From NCBI RefSeq assembly GCF_014651515.1, contig NZ_BMXA01000002.1, positions 717,501 to 781,500 on the forward strand: a stretch of DNA of 64,000 nucleotides, given 5' to 3'. This document shows, piece after piece, positions 39,707 through 49,100 of the stretch (positions are counted from its first letter, which is position 1; every line of letters begins with the position of its first letter). Source of the stretch: Arenicella chitinivorans (GTDB lineage: Bacteria > Pseudomonadota > Gammaproteobacteria > Arenicellales > Arenicellaceae). Under the pieces are notes generated by a model. The model worked only from the letters and a program-made list of their open reading frames with translations. It searched no databases and was not told where the DNA came from. The position numbers were made by a program, and so were the translations under genes.

Positions 39707-40234
39707 ATGCGGCAATTTGTTAACTGTTTCACCACTATTTGCATGCTCATGTTGTCAACAATGGCCAGTGCTCAGAATAAGGTTGTTGTCGTTCCGTTGT
39801 TTGATTCAAGTCCGACGGGTGTGGGCGCGATTCCGGTTTACTGTCGAGAAGTCGTCTTATCAAAAAACGCGTCTGAATCGGACAACGTGACTTGTTATCG
39901 TTCAGATACTAGGCAACCCGTGATCCCGGTGCCGCAGGGGCATATGCTGATGATAACTGACATGTTCGTGGTTGGTAATGCGCTGTTCGAAAGCGACAGA
40001 ACTGCGAGTATCAGCTACGGGCGCGATGGTGGCGGGGTTTTTCCTGCGCAGCCGTCTCACAGGCTAAGGTTTCAACTGGGACGACTAAACCATATGAGTA
40101 TGTCAACGCCCTATCTGGTACTGCACGGCGGTGAGAGTATGTTGGCATATAACGGTGATGTCTCGACGACAGGGGCCTCGGTTAACGTCTCGTTTAGCGG
40201 CTACTTGATACAAGGAACCACGTTTGGGAATTAA
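39707..40234 (+). CDS. Exported protein of unknown function
   Basis: The 175-residue protein has a signal peptide ending at STMASAQ near residue 22. The mature part is beta-rich with two cysteines (YCREVV and VTCYRS) that could pair in the periplasm, and no recognised domain. A TTGAGGGTC stretch sits upstream as a possible ribosome binding site. It stands alone. Confidence 0.72.
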   Translation: MRQFVNCFTTICMLMLSTMASAQNKVVVVPLFDSSPTGVGAIPVYCREVVLSKNASESDNVTCYRSDTRQPVIPVPQGHMLMITDMFVVGNALFESDRTASISYGRDGGGVFPAQPSHRLRFQLGRLNHMSMSTPYLVLHGGESMLAYNGDVSTTGASVNVSFSGYLIQGTTFGN

Positions 40235-40272
40235 GTGTCAACGTGAAGTCGTCTTATCGTAGTTAAAAGGGG

Positions 40273-40401
40273 GACTAGTTTAATGTATCAGACTCAAGTA
40301 AGTTGGAACCTTTATAGCGCTATAAATAAGGAGAAGATGAGCCCAGAGTTCCATTCAATCAGGCCTCGGCTAACGACAGCTTGGGTTAGATTAAACTAGT
40401 C
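40273..40401. repeat. MITE-like segment with 12-bp terminal inverted repeats
   Basis: GACTAGTTTAAT at 40273-40284 is the exact inverted copy of ATTAAACTAGTC at 40390-40401. Inside lies a 16-bp perfect palindrome TTTATAGCGCTATAAA (40311-40326). Size and layout fit a miniature inverted-repeat element; no target-site duplication was seen. Confidence 0.4.
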
Positions 40402-40445
40402 TCTGTCAATATCTATTCCATCAAGCAAGAGCAGCCACAAGATCC

Positions 40446-40472
40446 GTCATTCTGAGCGGAGCGAAGAATCCT
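40446..40472. repeat. Dispersed-repeat-like sequence (GTCATTCTGAGCG type)
   Basis: GTCATTCTGAGCGGAGCGAA followed by GAATCCT matches a short sequence type that occurs in many copies in intergenic DNA of various bacteria. Only one copy was noticed here, so the repeat nature rests on recognition of the motif, not on repetition inside the window. Confidence 0.4.
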
Positions 40473-40569
40473 TAGATCGGAATCAAACTGAGATGAGAAA
40501 GGGGGTTCATTATTTAGTGCTCTGCCTTTTGGGCATGGTGTGTTCCCACGCAGTGTTGAATGTGGCAGG

Positions 40570-41106
40570 TCAAAACGGGTTGAGTGTGTAGCCCTGTTGT
40601 TGCAGTAATGCATTGGCCGTCATCGCAGACAGTGACATCTGAACGCCGTCAATTAATTGCGTGCGATCGATGCCTAAATAGCTCGCCGATTGACCACATA
40701 AAAATATTGCTACGTCGTTAGCCAGCAGTTCAGAAACCAACTCAGCGCTGGCATTATTGTGATCAAACTTGGCTTGATAAGCGTCACTTTGAAGAACGTC
40801 GAACGATGCTTTTCCATGCACCACGAGCGCAACGGCTATGTGCTCGCGTGGCACGCCGGCTCGGACGTGCATGTTTATAAAACGAGCAATGCTATCAAAT
40901 TGGCGGTTCACGACATTGTTCTCAGCGCTTTTTGCCACGTCGAACACAACTTTAAAGTGTTCTTCTTGAGGGGTCGCCAAGCCACCTTCGATGGTGATGG
41001 TGCTTCCGTAGTTTAAAAACACCGGGCCCTTTGAAAACGATGGGTCTGATGCCGATGCGCCGTTTAGGCCCAGTAAGAAAACACAGATCAAACTCATATA
41101 ACGCAT
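40570..41106 (-). CDS. Exported DsrE-family protein
   Basis: The 178-residue protein has a signal peptide (residues 1-19, ending GASAS) and a DsrE/DsrF-like fold with a VFDVAKS strand, ALVVHGKASFDVL, and VAIFLCGQSASYLGI, where one cysteine sits at the position of the sulfur-relay cysteine of DsrE proteins. Periplasmic DsrE-like proteins are common but their role is unknown. A persulfide or redox function is conceivable from the conserved cysteine. Confidence 0.82.
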   Translation of the reverse strand: MRYMSLICVFLLGLNGASASDPSFSKGPVFLNYGSTITIEGGLATPQEEHFKVVFDVAKSAENNVVNRQFDSIARFINMHVRAGVPREHIAVALVVHGKASFDVLQSDAYQAKFDHNNASAELVSELLANDVAIFLCGQSASYLGIDRTQLIDGVQMSLSAMTANALLQQQGYTLNPF

Positions 41107-41278
41107 TCTTTTTAACTCCTGATCAAGGTCGACGGGTTGTCCGATAGTGCGTGTCTTTACCGCTGTAAGGTGTGCGTTGCTTTTGACATGCTACGGATAA
41201 TTAGAGTCACTGTAGCAAATAAACCGAGGCCAAACTACATGCTGCCGGTATCTCGACGTGTTGCCAAGAGCAACCGTC

Positions 41279-41929
41279 TTAAGCTAAAGCGCGTAGTGCC
41301 TCAATAATATCATCCGGCTCTGAGCGTGTTCGATAATCCACGTCAACGTAACGCCAAGTGATCGTGCCATCACGGTTTATGACAAAGGTGGCCGGGATTG
41401 GCAATACATGGGCATTCCCATTATTGAGTTGTTCGAGGTCGAGCTGACGGTCTACCCGCATGTGTTCAAGTAGAAAGTCGGGAACACGCCAGGCAACGCC
41501 ATACTGTGCGGCGACGATGGCATCTTGATCAGACAATACGATGAAATTCATCGCGCTTATTTCGTCTTGCGTCATTGATCCGTCTGGCACTTGCGGACTG
41601 ATCGCAATGAGCTCGGCCCCTAGCGCCTGAATGTCGGCTGTCCGTGCTTGCAAGGCTCTTAGTTGCAGGTTGCAATAAGGACACCAACTACCTCGATAAA
41701 AAGTGACGACCACTGGCCCCTTGGCTAGCATATCGACCAATATGGTCGACTTATTCTGTTGGTCAGGCAGCACAAATTCTGGTGCCTTTGCACCAACCTC
41801 AATAGCGTTACTGCCTTGTTGGAAGCGTTTCGCTTGATCGATAATATCATCGACTTTTTTCATGAACTCAGGGTTGGCTTGGCGCCCAGCTTCAATTTTA
41901 GCCGTGGTTTGCTTTTTTAACGTTGTCAT
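41279..41929 (-). CDS. AhpC/TSA-family peroxiredoxin-like protein
   Basis: The peroxiredoxin-like thioredoxin fold starts after about 45 residues: GAKAPEFVLPDQQ, VVVTFYRGSWCPYCNLQLRAL with a CxxC pair, and ATFVINRDGTITWRYV. The start is placed at ATG 41929 (MTTLKKQ), giving 216 residues; an upstream ATG at 42025 would add 32 unlikely residues. The CPYC pair in place of a single peroxidatic cysteine is seen in the AhpC/TSA-like thioredoxin branch. Probably cytoplasmic; substrate unknown. Alone on the strand. Confidence 0.87.
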   Translation of the reverse strand: MTTLKKQTTAKIEAGRQANPEFMKKVDDIIDQAKRFQQGSNAIEVGAKAPEFVLPDQQNKSTILVDMLAKGPVVVTFYRGSWCPYCNLQLRALQARTADIQALGAELIAISPQVPDGSMTQDEISAMNFIVLSDQDAIVAAQYGVAWRVPDFLLEHMRVDRQLDLEQLNNGNAHVLPIPATFVINRDGTITWRYVDVDYRTRSEPDDIIEALRALA

Positions 41930-42188
41930 GGTTTGTCTCTTGGCAGTGATATTTGGCTGGAACTCAGCTGAAGCGACAGTGTTAGATTGATCCTGCCACA
42001 GTTGAAAGTATCGGTTCGCGTACAAGGGGAATAAAGCCGGCCACTAACTTCCTGAGAATCGCACGAATTAGATAGGCATGGCTATTTGGCCAGTTGTTTA
42101 CGGTTCGGTTTGTCACGTAAGGTGTCGCATTATCGTTTATGTCGTGGTTTTAGCGGCCTAAATTTACCCCTTAACGAAGACAATCAAA

Positions 42189-43583
42189 ATGTACCCTACT
42201 TCACAGTTAAAGTTAGTATCAATACTCGCGTTATGCACGCTAATCAGTGCGTGCTCTGTAGATCACACAGGCATAGGGCCAGCGGATATTCAAGGTCAAG
42301 TTTACGAAGTTGAGTGCTTTGTATTGCTTGATTACAGAGATCCAGAGATGGGTCCAAATTCTGCGGAGTTACTCGAAACTCAAAAAGTATGTAGCAACGG
42401 GCCGCCCAATACCGAGTTGCTTCCAGCGGCGTGTGAAGTGCTTGTGCGCACCAACAGGGAAAACTTCGAGATGATGTACCCAGGGTACCGAGGTGATCCA
42501 TATTTCGAGGCCAGAGAGTCGAGTGCGATCGAGTCAGAGACTTGCCAGTTATCAGGCTGGACGGACGAGGGCGATGGCGACGTTGTCGGCCGCACAGATA
42601 TGCTCGTAATTGGTGCGGCGGATGATGTCACGCTATTGAATGATGATACAGGCCAATTGTTGGGTGTTAACTCAATCACTAATTCTCGTTCCGTGCTGGT
42701 CGACTCAGAAATTAGAGTTGGCGCAAAATTTGCCGCGTGGCGCTACGCTAATACCACAGCAGAAGGGTCGATTGACTACGACCGTTTCAACTGCAGTAAT
42801 GGCTTCGAGTGTGACGTTATTTTGCGCAATATCTCTTTACAGTTCGAGGATTTTACCATTGTGCGACCAACCATCTTTGCGCGAGATGTGTCGGTTAAAG
42901 ATTCCCGACTGTATTCACTAAAGAGCTACGCCACCAGAACGGATAGTGCCGGGCGTTTCACGATTAGCAATATTGATGCAATTGTTAGCAGCGTCATCGA
43001 CGGTGACGAGGTGAACTTGTTGAATACGCAAGGGCTTAAAATTGAAGGGCAGTTTACGGATTACTTACATGGCCAAAGCCATGCGCCATTAACGCTGACC
43101 TTAAAGATCGAAGATGGGAATGGACAATACTCCGTCAATGCGCTCGCAAGGCTTCAAACGCATAAGTTTCCATCTAAACTGGCGAATGGCAAACAGGGGC
43201 GTTTATGTTTGACCGCCGGCCCCAAAAAAGTCTACCAAGAAGCACGGGTAAGCGAGTGTGACTATAAAAAACCGTTCCAAGTCTGGTCTTTTGAGATCAA
43301 AGGGCGTTATTTACGGATCAGGCAGCCACTCACAAACACGTGCTTGAATGTTAAAAGTGCAAGTGAAAACTACAATGGCGGCATCGTCAGCATCGTGAAT
43401 TGCTCGGACCATTGGGATCAGCTGTGGCGGGTAGATAACGACTTCAACGTTATCAATCTGCATACCCGAAAGTGTCTTGATATTGGCGGTAACAAAAACC
43501 GTGGCGAAGATGACTTGGTGACTATCCATGCATGCAACAGCAAAGTGGACACCCAAAACTGGGTGATGCGTCGGCCTGATTGA
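42189..43583 (+). CDS. Lipoprotein with C-terminal ricin-type beta-trefoil domain
   Basis: The 464-residue protein has a lipoprotein signal (lipobox LISAC near residue 22), a central region of about 300 residues of unknown fold, and a C-terminal ricin-B-like lectin domain (about residues 335-464) with repeated LC/CL-QxW signatures: RLCLTAG, FQVWSFE, TCLNVKS, DQLWRV, KCLDIGG and QNWVM. This suggests a surface or periplasmic carbohydrate-binding lipoprotein. The next gene starts 13 bases after its stop, with GGGAGA as ribosome binding site, so it heads a three-gene set. Confidence 0.83.
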   Translation: MYPTSQLKLVSILALCTLISACSVDHTGIGPADIQGQVYEVECFVLLDYRDPEMGPNSAELLETQKVCSNGPPNTELLPAACEVLVRTNRENFEMMYPGYRGDPYFEARESSAIESETCQLSGWTDEGDGDVVGRTDMLVIGAADDVTLLNDDTGQLLGVNSITNSRSVLVDSEIRVGAKFAAWRYANTTAEGSIDYDRFNCSNGFECDVILRNISLQFEDFTIVRPTIFARDVSVKDSRLYSLKSYATRTDSAGRFTISNIDAIVSSVIDGDEVNLLNTQGLKIEGQFTDYLHGQSHAPLTLTLKIEDGNGQYSVNALARLQTHKFPSKLANGKQGRLCLTAGPKKVYQEARVSECDYKKPFQVWSFEIKGRYLRIRQPLTNTCLNVKSASENYNGGIVSIVNCSDHWDQLWRVDNDFNVINLHTRKCLDIGGNKNRGEDDLVTIHACNSKVDTQNWVMRRPD

Positions 43584-43596
43584 TCGGGAGAGACGA

Positions 43597-44988
43597 ATGA
43601 ATACCACCGGTCAATATATTACTGCCCAGCGTAACTTGTCATTAATGCACGGTCTGCTTATCGCCGTGTCGCTTACGCTAGGTCTGCTGGTAACTACCTC
43701 GAACACGTTAGCTGCAACGATTCATGTGGTCGCACTGCCCGGTGCGCCCGGTTGTGATTTAGTGGATGCAATTAACTCCGCGAACACGGACTCAGCGGTT
43801 GGCGGTTGTGCGGCGGGCACTGATGGGCTCGACACCATTCTATTTTCGCCTTTTTTTAGCCGTTATGAACTATCAGCAATGGCGTATAGCCACCCTAGTC
43901 GAGGCAGTTCAGCAACGCCCGAAATCGAGTCGGAGATTCGCATAGTCGGTCCTGGCGACAGATTGTTAGAGATCGCCAGGACACTCAGTGCGGATTCGAT
44001 ACGTTTGTTTACCGTCGCTTACAATGGCGACTTACAGCTGGAAAATTTATCATTGCAGGATTGGAGGCAAAGCGGTGGGTTTGACGGCGGCACTATTCGC
44101 GTGGCGGGTGAACTATCAATGACTAATGTCGAAATCACCGGGAGTGCCGCAAGCTACGGTGGTGCCATTTGGGTTCAAAGTGGTGACGCCGTGATCCGCA
44201 ATAGCCTATTACAAGGCAATTCCGCCGGACAGAGTGGCGGTGCGATCGGCCTTGCTGCGAATAGTAGTGTAACCATATTGGATTCGACCGTTTCAGGCAA
44301 TTCGGCGACAGAAGGCGCAGGTGTTTCGCTTGGTGCTGCGCCGAATGCACAACTCTCGATTTTTAATTCTACGATCACTGAGAACACAGCGCTGTCAATT
44401 GGTGGTGGTATCACGCTGTTTACCCCGTTCGTGACCGGGCAAAGTCAAGGGAATTCCGTCATAATTCGAAACACGATTATCGCGGGGAACTCGGCAGCAG
44501 AAGGTGCTGAAGTTGTGTTTATCAGTCCTGGTGACGCGCAATTAATGGATTTGTCCCATAATATTTTGGGAACCAATGCGCTCAGCTATGGTGATGCCAC
44601 TAACAGCCCGCTCTTTGTTGGCAACGACAATCAGTTGCTCACCAGTGACTACCACAGTACTGCGCTGAGATCGATCATTGGGCCACTGCAAGATAATGGG
44701 GGTAACACCATGACGCACGCGCTGGCTGCCAATAGCCCGGCAATTGATGCGGGCTTGCCGTTCAAAGTTAGTGTCGGCTTTCCCTTTGCTGTTATCTACT
44801 ATCATACCGGCTGTCGTGGAAGCGGAGCTGAATTAGCACTTAGCCTGGGTGATTATCGTGCAGATCAGCGCGGCGTGGAACGTCCCTTAGGTGATGAGTG
44901 CGACATTGGCGCGTATGAAGCGCCGGCTGAGGATGCGTGTTTTGTCGTGAAGGCGGTTAACAATCATGTTCTTGCATTTTGTTTATAA
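43597..44988 (+). CDS. Secreted beta-helix protein, choice-of-anchor Q type
   Basis: The 463-residue protein has a signal peptide ending TLAA near residue 38, a CSLREA-like opening (LVDAINSANTD), and a right-handed parallel beta-helix body with repeated patterns such as GGAIWVQSGDAVIRNSLLQGNSA and GGGITLF. It ends in the choice-of-anchor Q signature (RGVERPLGDECDIGAYE). A surface-displayed or secreted protein is likely. It lies between a ricin-B lipoprotein gene and another lipoprotein gene with 13-base gaps on both sides. Confidence 0.83.
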   Translation: MNTTGQYITAQRNLSLMHGLLIAVSLTLGLLVTTSNTLAATIHVVALPGAPGCDLVDAINSANTDSAVGGCAAGTDGLDTILFSPFFSRYELSAMAYSHPSRGSSATPEIESEIRIVGPGDRLLEIARTLSADSIRLFTVAYNGDLQLENLSLQDWRQSGGFDGGTIRVAGELSMTNVEITGSAASYGGAIWVQSGDAVIRNSLLQGNSAGQSGGAIGLAANSSVTILDSTVSGNSATEGAGVSLGAAPNAQLSIFNSTITENTALSIGGGITLFTPFVTGQSQGNSVIIRNTIIAGNSAAEGAEVVFISPGDAQLMDLSHNILGTNALSYGDATNSPLFVGNDNQLLTSDYHSTALRSIIGPLQDNGGNTMTHALAANSPAIDAGLPFKVSVGFPFAVIYYHTGCRGSGAELALSLGDYRADQRGVERPLGDECDIGAYEAPAEDACFVVKAVNNHVLAFCL

Positions 44989-45001
44989 CCTGGAAAGACC
45001 T

Positions 45002-45925
45002 ATGAAAATCGTTAATATTGTTTTGCTCACGATGGCGACTTTAATTGCTGGGTGCGGAGCTGAGTCGAATGAGTCAGACGCCGGTGTTTTATCCGGTCAG
45101 CTAGCTGAAATGCAGTCGACCACCTCGATCACAAACACGTCAGCATGGAATGGTGTTCCCAGCGGCTATATAAGTGATGGCGATCCAAAAAGTGATCGAA
45201 CCGAGCTGTTTGTTCGTTTCGGTCAAATACTGGCAGCTACCACTGTGTATCGGCGTCGGGCCGAGGGTTTTCGACCTCGAACGACACCGGCTCCTGAGCA
45301 AATGCAAAAACAGATAGCGCATGTGGCGGCCGCTATAGATGATCAGGTTCGTGCCTCCAGTGCCGCCATTGCGCCGGTAATCGAAGCGAAAATGCATGAA
45401 GTAAAACAAACGTTTATGATCCACGACCTCTTGCTCGGGCTCACTCAGGAGCAACAGCTACAGGACTTACTCAATCAGGATCGTTCAAAGCGTGACGTGC
45501 AGCAAAAGGCTAGACAGAATATATTCGATTTACAGAGCCGGCTTTACTCAGCAATAGTGGCTTTTTTTCCATCTCGACATGAGTTTATGTTGGCTTCCTC
45601 CGCATTGATTCGCGAGGCGGGCGATAAAATGGCTACCGCGGTCTCTAGTGAAGGCGTCATAGTTGACATTGACCTACTCGAGCAAGCTTATTCGCTTATT
45701 GATCTTTCGGTAAAGCTCGACCCTAAAAATGTGACTTTTTGTGAGTCACAACGAGCACCGATACGTAATCACAAGTCCGCGATCGATGAACTTTTGAGCG
45801 CAATGGTGCCGTTAGTGCAGGGCCAAAAAATCAAGGTGACCGCGAGCGAGGCCTATGAGCTAGCCGCACGGGCTCAGGCTATTGGCGAAGGCTTTCCCAA
45901 AAAGGACAGTAACCAATGCAGTTAG
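45002..45925 (+). CDS. Lipoprotein of unknown function
   Basis: The 307-residue protein starts at ATG 45002 (MKIVNIVLLTMATLIAGC), which gives a proper lipobox LIAGC with cysteine at residue 18 and a GGAAAG site upstream; an in-frame ATG at 44966 would bury the signal. The mature part is mostly helical and highly charged with no recognised domain. Third of a three-gene set with the ricin-B and beta-helix proteins. Confidence 0.75.
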   Translation: MKIVNIVLLTMATLIAGCGAESNESDAGVLSGQLAEMQSTTSITNTSAWNGVPSGYISDGDPKSDRTELFVRFGQILAATTVYRRRAEGFRPRTTPAPEQMQKQIAHVAAAIDDQVRASSAAIAPVIEAKMHEVKQTFMIHDLLLGLTQEQQLQDLLNQDRSKRDVQQKARQNIFDLQSRLYSAIVAFFPSRHEFMLASSALIREAGDKMATAVSSEGVIVDIDLLEQAYSLIDLSVKLDPKNVTFCESQRAPIRNHKSAIDELLSAMVPLVQGQKIKVTASEAYELAARAQAIGEGFPKKDSNQCS

Positions 45926-46149
45926 TCCGGTGTGAGTATAATCAGAGATGATCGTACTCTCGCTCAATTGTAGTTTAAATATTCAGGCCTGCGCGATGAG
46001 TCTACTTGAGTTGATTTGAGGGTATAAAACGAGTTTTATACCAACTATTAGTCGCGTAATCTAAGGTCCGTGATTCGTCCTTTAGTATGCACAACTGGCA
46101 TTTTGTTGATTGCAGCCCTCGTGGTTCGATGGTGGTATGCATGCCTAGC

Positions 46150-49100
46150 CTAGCCCTCATTCTTCTTGCCACTTTCTCGTCTACGTGTTGTTTCCGAAGC
46201 ATGTTTGCGCGCGACTTCGATTTTGCTGGTCAACTCCTGGATTCGTTCTAGGGTACGCAGATCGATGTCCATTTTTTTCTCCATGCTCAGAATTAATGGT
46301 TGAATGCTGTTTTCCATGGCGCTGGCGAGAGCATCCAAAGTGCTGACGATTTTGGGCGATGGTGTATTGACGACTTCGACCACCGGCGAAGGTTGTTCGC
46401 GCAATGATTTGCCAATTTGATCCATCGAGTGAATAAGTGCCGATAGCCGTTCCTTGGTTTCTTTGCCTTGTTGCTTGGACAAGCTCGAGATGAGTGTCGT
46501 CTGTTGTGCCGCTTGTGCTTCCAAATGAGACTGGGAAGAGGTTTCCAACGAAGTTTTTAACAAGCCCACGCCTTTAACCAGATCCATCACCTGATTCGCG
46601 ATACGAGTACCTGCGTCGGCATCGTCGCCACCCAGAGATTTGGTCCGACGAAAGTCCTCTTTAATTTGCTCCCAGCGGCGCGCTTGATCTTCGGTCATAT
46701 TGCCGCGTAACTCGGCCAGTTTAAGCAGGTTTTCCTCAGTGCCGTTGGTTAACAGTTGTGCTTCGCCTTGATAGTGATCTTCCATTAGCTGTAGTATTTC
46801 GGCGTCGTTCATTACGGCAGACACCTTCTCTGCCATCTTATTCATGTTTCGATAACTACCTTGGAGTTTGAAAGGCGGTTCTGTGCGATAACGATCGGCT
46901 TGGGCGGCCGACTTAATGTACTGCTGATTGACTTTTAAAATGAGTTCTTGGATTACGAATAATTTTTGCAGCACGTTGGTGATTTCATTTATTTCAGCTG
47001 CGCTGTATTGGTGACTCAGCTCGGTGGTGGCAATATTTTGTCCCTGAGCAATGCCCACAAGCTTATACAGATCGTTCATATCACGCGTGGCAAGTGGGGC
47101 TAAAACTGGATTTGATGTCAATGCATTTTCGATATAACTCAATGCAAACTGTGCTTCCATGCCGCCTAAGATGTCCCCTAAGTTGTATATGTCAGCACGA
47201 TTTGCAAGCATGTCTGGAACCTTAAATACTTCACCGGATTCGGTGTAAGGGTTACCAGCCATAACCACACAGAACTTTTTACCCCGCATGTCGTAGGTTT
47301 TGGTTTCGCCGCGCCACACGCCTTCGATTCGGCGTGTTCCATCACATAGTGAAATGTATTTTTGCAGAAACTCAGGATGGGTATGCTGGATGTCATCAAG
47401 GTACAACATAACGTTGTTACCCATCTCGAAAGCGAGGTTTATTTTCTCTAACTCTTGACGGGCGGTAGAGTTAGGGGCCTGCTCTGGATCAAGTGACGTA
47501 ACATCATGTCCAAGCGCAGGGCAGTTGATTTTCATGAAGATTAAACCCAGACGGTTTGCGACATATTCCATCAGAGTGGTTTTGCCGTATCCGGGCGGTG
47601 AAATCATCATCAGTAAGCCCATCAAGTCGGTGCGTTTGCTGTCGCCGACCGCCCCCATCTGCTTGGCCAGATTGTCGCCAATAATAGGCAAGTAAGACTC
47701 ATTCACGAGACGGTTGCGCACGAACGAGCTAAGGGGTTTAGCTTTGAATGAGTTCAGTTTCAGTCTCGCTCGCTCGCGCTTCATCAGCGCGCTACGTGAT
47801 TCAAGATACGCCAAATATTCAGGTACCACGTGTTGGTGATGGTGCGCCAATCGTTGCATGTACTCATCGATACTGAATTTAAGTGACTGCCCGTCAATGC
47901 GCGTATGGTCTCCGAGTAGGTCGTCGACCTGAAGTTGTAGTTTTTCGGAACATGGACGCAGCTCCAGTTTTGCGACTAAGTTGGCAGCTGCTTCCGGTAC
48001 AAACCGAAGTGTCGTTTTGTCGCCTTGATTGCGCGCAACAGCCTCAAGCCAATGCTTCGCGAGCGCCCATTGCTGGGCTGGTTCAGTTGCAAGGGTTTGT
48101 AATGATTCTTCGAGTGCGTGCCGTGAATCGGAATCAAGTACATGCTGGCAGTCGTCGATCAACGACTTGGCGTGCTGACTCTGAGCAAATCCCTTGTTTC
48201 CAAGTGCGAGTTCATCAACTAGGTATGCACTGACTCGGTTGGTGCTGGTTTGCGTCAACTTGATTGGGTGTGATGCTAAGAACGAATCGATTTCTCCAGC
48301 AAGCTCAGCGGACAGTTGTGCAAGGGCAGAATTGTCATTAAATAGGTGGTGTAAGCGCGCCGCCGATTGTGCTCTTTGCTGCCAATTTTGTCTTTTTGTT
48401 TCACCGTCATCAGGGTGAATCTGAGCGACTGATGCCCAAAATAGTTGCGCAATACCGCGCGCTTCCGGTTCGTATATCAAGGTCCCCGCTGCATCGATCG
48501 CAGGAAGTATGGCGTGTAAAATGCGCGCAGCATCGTGGTCATGAATCCCTTTCTGATAGCCATGTTTATACAATGGCGTTGAGAAGTCTCTTGCGATTTT
48601 AGTAAGTGCCCCTAAGTCTTGGGCGTCCACTAGGAGTTGCTGCATTGATAACTCGCCATTGCCACTTTGTGCAGTTTCGAGAATTAGATAGCTCAGATAT
48701 TCTGCGCGGTAGACTGTGTTGGTTTCGGATTCCTGAGACATCGCCCAAAATTGTTGGCTTTGGTGCAAGCGCTCATCTGCGACGGGTTCGTAGTAGTCGG
48801 TCCCGATAAGATGGAATGTAAGGCGGTCTTCCTTAGGAATGATGGTCAGATCGAGTTCTTGTTGATTGACACTGAATCTATGCTTAGGGCCCAGTTTGAT
48901 GACTTTGCCGCCATCTTCAAAAATATCTGTTTTATCGCGCAATGTTCGGATTGCTTGTTCTTTCAACCCCTTAAATCGAGACGCGATATCGTCAGCAGCG
49001 ACGTCGGCATCCAATTCACGCAGTTGTCCCACGATTTCTGTCGATTTGAGTACCAGCGCATCCGACGCGAAATAGGTATTGAGCTCATCAATCTCGGTCA

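Larger units (their letters stand above)
40235..40569. other. Intergenic stretch with repeat-like DNA
   Basis: About 335 bases between the exported protein gene and the converging DsrE-like gene hold no convincing gene. The stretch contains a 129-base segment bounded by 12-bp inverted repeats and, 45 bases on, a dispersed-repeat-like sequence; both are listed separately. Confidence 0.6.
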
